Shown one piece after another: positions 54,880 through 64,000 of a DNA stretch of 64,000 nt (position 1 is its first letter; every line of letters begins with the position of its first letter). The stretch lies in assembly GCA_025331565.1 (NCBI GenBank), contig JAFREQ010000021.1, forward strand, positions 1,736,001 through 1,800,000, written 5' to 3'. Source of the DNA: Holacanthus passer. Its lineage: Eukaryota > Chordata > Actinopteri > Pomacanthidae. The notes below the pieces were generated by a model. It did not search any database and was not told where the DNA came from. It saw only the letters and a program-made list of their open reading frames with translations. A program made the position numbers and the translations under genes.

Positions 54880-56960
54880 ATGCCTCTCAGTAGCTGCTTG
54901 ACGCTCTGTGTGATGCCTCTTCTTTTAAACATGGCATTGGCCTTCAAGCTGTGTCCCAGCCTCTGCCTGTGCTACGAGTCCTCTGACCTGGTGGACTGCC
55001 GGTCTCGAAGTCTGGTCCAGGTCCCGCTCGGTGTCCCCCACGGCACCTGGCTGCTGGACATGAGTGGGAACAAGCTGACTGATGTGAGAACCAGATCCTT
55101 CATGGGGCTGTGGTCACTGAAGATCCTCCTGATGTCCAACAACAGCATCCAAACTCTGCAGCCACAGGTACCAAACATCTGCTTTTGATGTTAATGTGTA
55201 TGTTCCTCCTCTAATACTTCAAACCAGCTGTGTTCAGATCCATTAATGAAGTAGAAGTAATTAGACCTCAGTGTAAGTCAAACTGAACTGTACTGAAATA
55301 AAAGTACACATGTTTTAGTACAAGTGTAATTTAATCATTATTACTGGTGCATTAATGTGTATAATACTTTATTTACTGGCAGTTTTATGTAAAAAAAAAA
55401 AAAAAAAGCACCATATTTTATATTTTAGTTGTAATAAAGTTGACTTTTGAATGTAAAGACCAAAGGTACCAAAGACCTTCATAATGCTTGTTTTGTCCAA
55501 CCATCAGTCCAAATCTCAAAATTATTAGAATAAATTGCAATTTTTAAAATAATGAAAAGAAAAGCAGCAAATCCTCACATTTGTGAAGCTGGAACCATCA
55601 AGTGTTTCTGCATGAAAAATGACAAACAATTATCAAAAGGTAATTTTCTCATGAATGAATGAAGTCAATCAACTAATTAATTAATCAACTGCTGGTTTCA
55701 GCTGTACTTGTATTAACTGTTAGGTAGTTTAATGTATAACAAAACATATTTTATAAGCTCTCTTTGTTAATAAAACTGTTGGATAAATATAGTGAAGTAA
55801 AAAGTACAATATTTCCCTCAGAGATGTGTTGGAGTAGAAAGTAACGTGAAATGAAATACATGTCACTCAAATTTGTAATTAAGTGCAATACTTGAGTAAA
55901 TGTACTCGGTTACATTCCACCACTGTATAAAAACAAGAGGCAAATATTTGGTACTTTTTCTTGATAAATGACAAAGAGGATTAATCAATTGTCAAAAATG
56001 TTGCTGATTATTTTTTTTGTCAACTGACTAATCGATTGTTTCAGCTTGATTGTGAAATAACTGAAATGGAGTAAAAGTACAATACTCTCCTCTGACATGT
56101 AGAGTCTAAAGTAGTGTATAATAGTAATACTCAAGTACAGTTTTGATGAAGTTACATTGTGCTGGTCAGCCTGATGCCTAATTTCTGTCCTGTTTCAGTC
56201 TCTGTCTTCAGTGCAGTTTCTGGAGAGGCTGGATTTGAGTTTTAACCGTCTGCGTTGGCTGCCTCAGGACTTCTCTCAGAGTCTGTCCTCCCTCCAGGAG
56301 CTCCGGCTGGACCACAACCTGCTGCAGCACCTGGACTCCGCTTCACTGCAGGATTTTGAGAACCTGAGAAAACTGGACCTCAGTTACAACCGCTTCCGGG
56401 CGATGGGTGTCGGGGTCTTCAGCAGCCTGTTTCGACTGCGCCTCCTCAACCTGGAGGGAAACAGGCTGAACGTGCTTAAAGACGAACTGTTGAGCAGGCA
56501 GCAAAGCCTGGAGGTGCTGCTGCTCAGCCACAACAACATCTCTGTGATCCAGACAGAAGCTCTGGCTCCTCTGCGGAGTCTGACTCTGCTGGGCCTTCAG
56601 GGAAACCAGCTGCAGCACATCAGGTTCAAGACCTTCCTGAAGCTGCAGACCACCATCACCACCCACCTTCAGATGTCCTCCAACCCCTGGACCTGCGACT
56701 GTGAGCTGCAGCGCGTCTTCGGCAAGATCCAGCGCGTTCGATACCTGCACGTGTACGACTACAAGGACATGGTCTGCCACGCTCCTGCCCAGCTGGCCGG
56801 GAGCTCCCTGGCATCTCTGGACAACAAGCTGTGTCTGGCCGAGACGGCGTCAGTGCTCGTCATCACCATCACCGTGATGCTCGCTGTGATTGGAGCCCTG
56901 GTCAAAGCCGAGTGCAACCAGAAGAACAAACAAACTCCAAGTGATAGAGAAGAAAAATGA
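54880..56960 (+). CDS. Single-pass leucine-rich-repeat membrane protein, unnamed
   Basis: Two coding exons, 54880-55167 and 56199-56960 (phase 0 junction, donor CAG|GTACCA, acceptor TGTTTCAG), give 349 aa. Seen in order: signal peptide about 1-21; Cys-rich LRRNT cap (CPSLCLCYESSDLVDC); about eight LRRs of 24 residues (LDLSFNRL, LRLDHNLL, LDLSYNRF, LNLEGNRL, LLLSHNNI, LGLQGNQL); LRRCT cap from NPWTCDCEL to DNKLC; one membrane helix about 312-332 (VLVITITVMLAVIGALV); and a short basic, hydrophilic tail. This predicts a type I cell-surface protein with an extracellular LRR domain, as in the LRRC/LRTM-type adhesion and receptor families. No cytoplasmic TIR or kinase domain. I do not recognise the orthologue; there is no LRR gene between LSM12 and TMEM101 in human. 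Strong codon structure and high GC support a working gene. Confidence 0.9.
55235..56145. repeat. Composite of two nested dispersed repeats in LRR intron
   Basis: Outer TTACTTAAGT-type element (AGTAGAAGTAATTAGACC at the left; TACTTGAGTAAATGTACTCG and CCACCACTGTAT near 55890-55927) interrupted by family-A blocks (TCCAAATCTCAAAATTATTA, CAATCAACTAATTAATTAATC at 55500-55690), then another family-A piece (AACTGACTAATCGATTGTTT) at 55960-56050. Almost the entire intron is repeat. Confidence 0.55.
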
Positions 56961-57625
56961 TGTTTTATTCATGACCAGGTGGGAGGAGGAGGTGGAATCC
57001 TGGTCCTGGATGTTGTTTCATAATAGATTGTAGCCAACCACACAATATCATGTTTCATCCAGCCCATCTTAGACCACATGGTCTGACATCAGATCTTTTT
57101 GGATCACCTTTAAAGCTTTCCTTAATTACCTCCGTTTCCTATGACATCTGGTATGGCAACAACTGTAGCAGAGAGGAGGGAAAAGTACAGAACAGCCCTT
57201 TAAAACCTTGAGAAAGAGGTAAGTTTTTCACCTTTAAGCTTTATAGATTTGTCACAAGCCATCAGGTTATCCTTTAAATATGTCTCAATGAATAATAGGA
57301 CCTTTAACAGCTAAACTACTGATCTATAAATGTAGGTGTGGTAGTGAGTCCATGTTACTGTCAGTACGTCTTGAAACATTTTTGAAATTCACCAGCTCAC
57401 ATCATCGAAGCTTCTGGCTACATCTCAGTCTCTTTTTATCAGTCGTTTGGCATTTGGAGAACTGGTTGTGTTCCAGTAATCTGATCTAGCTGTGAGAGCC
57501 AAAGCACACTCAATGCTAACTTATAGTTTTTTAATTTTATAACCTTTATTATTACAACAATGGTCAAAACACCAAAGTAATGTAACTGCTCTGAGCTGGC
57601 AAAAAAAATAAAAAGCGACAGGTTT
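56961..57625 (+). other. LRR gene 3' UTR with poly(A) signal
   Basis: Non-coding sequence after the TGA at 56958-56960. AATAAA at 57607-57612 is the best terminal signal, about 650 nt after the stop. No further coding potential is seen. Confidence 0.5.
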
Positions 57626-57650
57626 ACAGTAGTTCAGTGAGATTAACATC

Positions 57651-58797
57651 TTTATTTAACCTACACTGAAACTTTGTGATAGCAAAAGTGGAACAGCTGC
57701 ATACATAATCTAATTCTCGCAAATCTTCATGCAGTGAGCCTGGGGAATTTACAAATGTACCATATGACCAACTCTAATATTTCCTGTCTCAAGAGAAAAA
57801 TTAAGACTCCTTTAGAGGCAAATCTCCTTTTGGTTGCCAGTTTATTTGGTACACAGCTAAAACTAATTCAGTCTAATACAGGTGTTTTTAATTATTTTCT
57901 GAATAACACAATACAGTTCAACAGCACCACAAACTATATCTTCCAAAAAAGGTACAATGAAGGACTGAAGGATTTAATGCAGTCTAATACAAGACTGCAT
58001 TAATTTTAATTAGTTGTATCAAATAAACTGGCAACTGAGTGCCTAATCATAAATCTGTGATTACAATTTCAGTTTAGTCCATGAGGCAGGTCTTACATTC
58101 GTCCTGTGCAAAAGTTGAGGTGGTCATAGACGTCAAAGTTAACAGCATTGCAGTATAATTACAGTTTGCACAATTCCTTGAAATGAATTAATTTTAATGA
58201 TTGAAATACTCAAATATGGACAGTAAACTTCAGCATTTTGAGCAAACTTTCATATAAAATGTGAACAGTATTTACGCCGAAGATAAAAAAAAAAGCTGTG
58301 CTTATTTATTCCAATGAAATTCACGATTACAATGATAGCCCTCTCATTTCATAGACAGTACCAGACAAATTAAATTTTAAGTTTCCCTTTATTTGTAAAA
58401 TATTTAAACAATATACTGTAAAACACCGAACCGTTTAACACTCATTTTTGGAGTAAAAGGAATTTTTCCTTGTAGATAACAGTGCTCATACTTAGTGTCA
58501 TGTTTCAGAGTGTAACCGAGACAAAAATAAACATGAATCTGAATAAATTATAAAATTGCAAAAAGGAAGCTCCTGTTTTTTTCTTTCTCTTGCAAAAGCA
58601 AAGTTACCAACTGGTAGGCAAAAACAATCGACGCTGCTGCTTACATCCAACAGTCTCAGCTTGGAGTGTTTGAATCCTGAGAGGTCACTGAGCGACGGCA
58701 GCGTTGAGGACAAAGTCGGGCTGTGATGCAAAGGCCAACAAACTCATCCTGCGCAGACACCTCAGTCTGTAAAAGTTGTCTGTAAGAACCCGAAGGT
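57651..58797 (-). other. tmem101: tmem101 3' UTR (approximate), alternative poly(A) signals
   Basis: AT-rich sequence downstream of the tmem101 stop. AATAAA signals on the minus strand (TTTATT on plus) at 58388-58393, 58305-58310 and 57651-57656. Using the last would bring the 3' end to about 40 bp from the LRR gene's own signal. No coding potential. Confidence 0.45.
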
Positions 58798-61700
58798 TCA
58801 ACCATCAGTAGCCAGGATCAGCACCGCGGCGAAGATGCCCACGTTATGTCCTATCAGCTTCATCTGGTTCCAGAACTCCACCTTGCGAGTGTGGTGCCAG
58901 TAGCCCAGGTTGCCGTCAATGAGCAGGATCACCAGAGGCAGGACGGTGGCCAGGATCTGAGCGGCCAGGCGGATGTAGCAGCCAGAGAGGAAGGCCAGAG
59001 CCAGCACGCCAAACAGCACCTCCAGCAGCATCACAGTGATCTCTCCTCCCATGATGTGGTTCAGAAAGGCCTGCCGGTCCTCTTTGCTGTGCTGGAGGGA
59101 GTACACCTAGTGGGGGGAAAGTGGCACTGCGTTATTTAAAATGACAAAACTTTAGTTTGTACACATTGTTGTAACTCTGTTGTGAATAAACTACAAAAGG
59201 TAAAGGTGTGATTAATTTGACACATGCAGAAATAAAGCCTTGTTCTCATTCATATGAAAGATTATCTGGTTGTACATATTGATTTCAAGTAGGTCTTTCA
59301 TGTAATTATTGTACAAAAAATTGTGAAATTGGTTTGTAAAAACAACAGCTGCAACTAATCATTTCATTATCAATTAATCTACCTGTTACTTTCTTGATTA
59401 ATAATTTTGTCTATGAAATAATGAGAAATGAGCTGCTATTTCTCAGAGCCTGAGTTGATGTCTTTAAATGTCTGGTTTTGTCTGAGAAACAGTCCAAAAC
59501 CCAAAGATATTCAATTTGCAATGATAGAAAAAGCCGCATATGACAATTTAGAGAAAAGCTTCGATCAGTTACTAAATGTTTTCTGTGATTGCTTCCGTGT
59601 TCCTGTTCAGACACTTGTAAAAAGGTCGTTCACAAATACGTCTATAAACACATAATCTATAAACTGACCCGGATCTTACCATGCAGATGAGGTAGACTCC
59701 CAGGAAAACTTGTCCAGTGGACTGCAGGGATCTGCTGCGAGGTTTCTGTCTGTACACCTCCCCGGCTCCACTGGCCAGAACCAGGAAGCCTCCAATAATG
59801 GCCAGCGCCCTGGAATACATCCGCACCTGCAGGGCAGCACAGTTCAGGATGTAATGAACCTAAGTTTCTACTACAATGTCAATCTGCTTTAAGACTTCTA
59901 GTGCTGGCCCTGATACATTTTTCCCCACATGTGTGACACAGATCTATTTTTAATATTTCAACACTGATCTGGGTCACTTTCAAATGTGCTTCTATATCTG
60001 ATGTTGTGACAGTTTGACCTCTGAACAGTCAGAATGAAGAGTTCAGTACAGAAGCAATGTCAAAGCAAAGAGCCTTTAAATTAACCTCTAAAGAGGCTTT
60101 AAAATCTCTGATCAGGACTAATAGCATTTTTAATGAAATCTGGTCTCATTGTTTTATTATATAAAAAAGGAAATGTAAAAGGAAGTAAATATTCTGACCA
60201 TCTTTACTGTGAAAATGTGCTGCACCCATTCATTTATGAGTTTGTCGTATCAGCTATTATTATTTGTGCTTGTTCTGTTATCTCTTCTTATTTATTTATT
60301 CTAAAGATGTTGTCTTGTGTTAATACAAATATAAGTTCATAAAAAAACTAATTACAACAACAACAAAAATAAAACATTCCCTTTGTGAAGATTATATTGA
60401 CATTTTTTGCAAAATTACCTAAAATAAATGTATGTTTGTCATTTGTTCAAACATTAAGATAAATATTTCCTTCAAGTTAACAGTGGTCACTTCAAAACTC
60501 TGATATTGCTTTAAACAATTAGTCCAACCAGAGCAAGCCTACCTACAATATTATTAGAAAACAGTGATACTAATCAAAAAGGAAGTTGCAGGGAGTCTGG
60601 CGATGATGATTAATGCTCTTTGTTCAGAGGCACACAGGTAAGAGAACAGCAGCTTTGTTACTGTAAACCACAGAAGGTGACTCACCTTAAGCCAGTCCCC
60701 GTAGTACACCTGTTCTCCAACATACGATGCATACGTGCTGACAGCCAGCTGTATGGCAGCAGCCATCGCAAACCACCTCCTCTTCACCCCAAATGACATA
60801 AAGCTGGCGCAGAGCACGGCAGCCCCCATGTCCACATACAGGTACGGCACGTGGATGTCCGGCTTCCTGGAGAGGACGATGAATGAAAAGAGTGGATTGT
60901 TAAAATGTATAGATGTATGCAAATTAGAGAGAGAGTCAGAACACAAACTGTACATTGACTTGGAATGTTTCTGAAGCAATGACAATAAAGTTGCACTTGT
61001 TTTGCATCAGGGCTGCAACTGCTGATCATTTGTGTTACCAGTTCATCTATTAACCGTTGTTGTGATTCCTCATTTAGTCTGAGACCTCGTGCATTAACAA
61101 TAAAACTGCAGAACAATTATTCAATATTGGTGTTATATCTCTTTAAATAATTGTACAGTGTCTAAATCAATACGTGTTTTGGGGGAAATATACAAGGTGC
61201 AATATTTCAATTCCAAATTGTCCCTTCATCAAGTATAAAGGATCCAAATTTATTTCAATTTCAGTAAATAAAAGATCTATTGAAGCTGTGCTAGGTGGAT
61301 CAGGTAAATGTACATTTTCACACTGACTGTTCATTTGATCCCTCTCATCAGTCAACATAAAACAATACTTCAGTGTCCTAAGACAGCTGGACAGCAGTCA
61401 AGAACCCTAAAGGAGGCTATTGTGCTCAATGGTGTAGAATCAAGAACCACAAGCAACTATTCATCACATTGATGAAGCTGTAAGCCACAAATGCTGCAGA
61501 GGATCAAGTATAATTACAACACAACGCCAACTGAAACATTCTTGCTTCAAAGGCAGATATTTGAGACTGGGAGACAAAAATAACCCAACCAGGAGACGCA
61601 GGCAGGTTGTGACAAAGCTGCACACATTTTGCACACAAGTTGCCGTAATTAACAGAATCTTTCAGAGGGGTGTGGTTGTTGAAGTGAGACCAACCCACCA

Positions 61701-62232
61701 CACACTGAAACAATAACCGCCCGGTGCACACAAGAGATTAAAACCACGATAACTAGCAGAGAAATTACAGCCTGTCCAATGTCCGAATGAAAATTACAGA
61801 CCAGGCTAAATATAACATGTCTTTTCATTTTAAACAGCTCCATATGGCTGCAACTTTCCCCCTGAGGTTCAGACTACTTACTGACACACAACCACTGTTA
61901 GCTAGCAGGCTAACAGCTTCAACAGGAAATACGTGATACAGTCAGCTAGCACGCATAATAGTCAGTACTTATATCTGACCGACTAACATATATAAAGATT
62001 TGATAATTATAGTGAAGACTATGTTTGGAAATGTTTATGACTTGAGTTAGTTCACCGTTAGCTCGTTAGCTAACATTAGCTAGTTCGCTCGCTCGTTTTA
62101 CCTTTTAGAGTCCGCTCGTTCAGCGAACAGCATCAACATACTGAAGCAGTTCCAAAATCCGAACCGGGTCAAAATAAAAGCTCCGAACTGGCTCAGAAAT
62201 CTGAACGTCTGTTTCCTGCTGGGAGCTGCCAT
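58798..62232 (-). CDS. tmem101: TMEM101 multipass membrane protein
   Basis: Four exons on the minus strand: 62102-62232, 60686-60866, 59680-59826 and 58798-59106, GT/AG junctions, 255 aa (human 257). Signature stretches VPYLYVDMGAAVLCASFMSF, RSRSLQSTGQVFLG, YSLQHSKEDRQ and the C-terminal ILATDG match human TMEM101. Most of the length is hydrophobic, consistent with about eight membrane helices. Human TMEM101 was reported to activate NF-kB when over-expressed; its molecular function is unknown. The start ATG (62232) is the first in frame and matches the MAAPSRK-type start. It belongs to the conserved G6PC3-LSM12-TMEM101 neighbourhood; here an LRR gene intervenes and is convergent with it. Confidence 0.96.
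59335..59575. repeat. Repeat-family-A copy in tmem101 intron
   Basis: AGCTGCAACTAATCATTTCA, ATTAATAATTTTGTCTATGA, AGTCCAAAACCCAAAGATAT and TTAGAGAAAAGC blocks in the same order as 39718-40018. Confidence 0.65.
60867..62101 (-). other. tmem101: tmem101 intron 1
   Basis: No exon seen. Family-A fragment at about 61005-61105 (GGGCTGCAACTGCTGATC). The promoter-proximal end (61890-62095) is rich in TTAGCTAGC words. Confidence 0.5.
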
Positions 62233-62305
62233 TGCTGCTGCACATCTGTCTTCAAACTACAACTGCAGGCATCCGAACGACTTCCTGCCAAAATAGGAAG
62301 TCAAG
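62233..62305 (-). promoter_or_regulatory. tmem101: tmem101 promoter region with inverted ETS-type sites
   Basis: Immediately upstream of the tmem101 ATG. GACTTCCT (62279-62286) and AGGAAGTC (62295-62302) form a perfect 8-bp inverted repeat with an 8-bp spacer; each half holds a GGAAGT ETS core. ACTACAACT at about 62256-62264 resembles the left half of the ZNF143/THAP11 element. There is no TATA box. Factor binding is inferred from motifs only. Confidence 0.4.
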
Positions 62306-62619
62306 ATTCACACGTGTCGAAATAAGAGTTTGTAGCTTTCTTCAGAAGAGAATGTATCGCTAATTGAAACAATTGTGCTCTTATTTTGAAAAGGGTTTAT
62401 GGTTCAGTGCAAAACGCACTCCTATTGGCTAACAGATCCAAGTGGGTGGGACAGACTTGTTCTCGTAGCAGAAGAAAACATAAAAAGCTCGACGTTGCCA
62501 CCTACTGGAGAAAATATGTCATTACAGACATTTTAAGGTCATAAGAGGAAAATGAGTCTGTGGCTGCGACTTGACCTTAATTTTTTTCTAGCAGGAATAT
62601 GTGACCTGTGCAATAGTTT

Positions 62620-62920
62620 GAATTAGAGCTGCAAGCAGGGATTGTTTTCATTATTGATCTATGGATTATGAATAGATTTATTATTTAGTCTATAAAAAAT
62701 AAGGAAAAAGTCCCATAATTACTAAAATCTTCTTTCCCCACATTTTCTGTATTAATTTAACTTAACAGATTAAATATTTACAGTAAATACATGATGGCCA
62801 ACACTTTTTCAAAGCCTTTAGTAGAGTATTTTTGACAATTTTTGCTTGATAAATGACACAATTGTTGTCGATTCATTTTCTGTTGATCAACTAATCAATT
62901 AATCATTTCAGCACTAATGT
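62620..62920. repeat. Repeat-family-A copy in intergenic region
   Basis: AGAGCTGCAAGCAGGGATTG, TTTCATTATTGATCTATGG at the left and GATCAACTAATCAATTAATC, ATTTCAGCACTAATGTTAAA at the right. Confidence 0.6.
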
Positions 62921-63434
62921 TAAATCCTCAAAATCTGTTAAAAACATTAGAAGGAAGCCTCCACACTCATCAGTGTCAATGACACATCCTGCTTACTGCC
63001 AGTTTGACAATGAAAGTGATTCAAAGTGTGCGACTAAAATAAAACAGATCAGTAGGGAGGGAAGTTTTTCCTCAGGTGCTCAGCGACACACCAGGTCTTC
63101 ATAATGAGCAGGAGCGCCTCCACGCTGCTGCTGATCCACAGTGACGTGTCTCAGGTTAATCTTGAGTAGATGAGACTAACCCAGATCCTAAAAATGGCTT
63201 AGTGTGAGTCCTGCTGAAGGTTTAGTTAAGGATCAGTAGCTTCTCATGTCTCAGATGAAACGTCAGTTGGAGGTTATTAGCACAGAATAGTGGGACAAGA
63301 GCAGAACTTCGCACAGAACTTTACCTTAAGAATCATTAGTTTGAATGGATAAAGTGATGTGCTTCACACTGAACACCCTAAATTACATAAATCTTTCACT
63401 GGATCTATTTTTTCTGTTTATAGCAACAAACCAT

Positions 63435-63660
63435 TTTGATTCCAGAGTCGCTGGAGCCTATCCCTGGTCACACTGGGTGACAGGTGGGGTACACTGGCTC
63501 ATTTACATCTTTAGAGTTTCCAAGTTCACTCATGCTGCATGTGAACTGTCTGTCTCCATGCAGACATAGTGAGAACAACACACAAAAAGGCCCAAAGAAG
63601 GCCGGTGGGTTTGAACCCAGGACCTTCTTTTTGTGAGGCTTATTACCAAACTGCCTGACC
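63435..63660. repeat. Dispersed teleost repeat (GTCGCTGGAGCCTATCCC type)
   Basis: AGTCGCTGGAGCCTATCCCT, GGTGACAGGTGGGGTACACT, then GGTTTGAACCCAGGACCTTC and TTGTGAGGC. The order matches a very abundant fish repeat with an internal deletion. The GGTTTGAACCCAGG part mimics a tRNA T-arm but no tRNA fold is present. Confidence 0.65.
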
Positions 63661-64000
63661 TTAGCTCAGTGTTTAAAATAAATATATAATGCAATATTAC
63701 TAAAAGAGCATATTCTGTATGTATGTGTCTATGCAGTTGTTAAAATAGAAACAAAGCAGCATTCAAGCAAAAATTAATTAACTTATTCACAAAACAGCAG
63801 GGCCAGTCTTGCTGATCGAAAACTGTAGCCTTCTACGTGTCCACAAGTTTATTGAAATGACGTTGCAAGATTTAGAGCAACTGATTGGATAGACTGAAGT
63901 ATATAATCAAATCAGTGGTGAAGATTTGGCCTCTTTGCTCTTGACACAAGGTCCTGTGCTCGTAATGTGTAAACACAAGGAACCCAAATCTTACCACATA

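Larger units (their letters stand above)
62306..64000. other. Intergenic beyond tmem101
   Basis: No gene supported to the end of the window. Two dispersed repeats (62620-62920 and 63435-63660) and AT-rich sequence; none of the short open frames resembles a known family. Confidence 0.5.

Noticed and set aside
56343..56780. 145-codon minus-strand open frame
   Set aside because: Shadow of the GC-rich LRR exon; the plus-strand reading has LRR periodicity and Cys caps.
58846..59139. 97-codon plus-strand open frame
   Set aside because: Antisense shadow of the last tmem101 exon.
63590..63660. tRNA-like T-arm GGTTTGAACCCAGG
   Set aside because: It is part of an abundant fish dispersed repeat; no acceptor stem, anticodon arm or D-arm can be placed.

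Overview
This window is vertebrate nuclear DNA, almost certainly from a teleost fish. The genes are split into many short exons with GT/AG splice sites. Introns carry (CA)n, (CT)n and (GATA-poor) simple repeats and several dispersed repeats typical of ray-finned fish genomes. The predicted proteins read as close orthologues of human TANC2, G6PC3, LSM12 and TMEM101. There are no bacterial-type operons, rRNAs, tRNAs or CRISPR arrays.

Layout: (1) 1-41845, plus strand: the 3' nine-tenths of tanc2, a postsynaptic scaffold. I could place 24 constitutive coding exons (1332-38888, 1958 residues, all splice phases consistent, no frameshift) and a ~2.95 kb 3' UTR. The 5' end of the gene lies left of the window. 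Three further phase-compatible candidate exons sit in its introns: a 39-nt cassette (18915-18953), a 30-nt microexon (34431-34460) and an alternative terminal exon (34874-34968). (2) 41950-45730, minus strand: g6pc3, six coding exons, 338 aa, tail-to-tail with tanc2. (3) 46103-53511, plus strand: lsm12, five exons, 196 aa, head-to-head with g6pc3 across a ~385 bp shared promoter interval. (4) 54880-57612, plus strand: a two-exon, 349-aa single-pass leucine-rich-repeat membrane protein that I cannot name. (5) 57651-62232, minus strand: tmem101, four exons, 255 aa, tail-to-tail with the LRR gene. (6) 62250-64000: intergenic, mostly dispersed repeats.

G6PC3, LSM12 and TMEM101 are also neighbours in human (17q21.31, established knowledge), so this block is ancient. 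Here it abuts tanc2 (human 17q23.3) and has an extra LRR gene between lsm12 and tmem101. The genes do not form a pathway: TANC2 organises synapses, G6PC3 is an ER phosphohydrolase, LSM12 is an RNA/NAADP-linked LSM protein, and TMEM101 is a little-studied multipass membrane protein. The organisation is nevertheless compact: two tail-to-tail gene pairs whose poly(A) signals lie within about 40-125 bp, and one head-to-head pair.

The most interesting leads are the unannotated-looking tanc2 alternative exons, the LRR gene inside a conserved block, and two intronic blocks that look like regulatory elements. All functional statements rest on recognising protein families by eye; no search was run.
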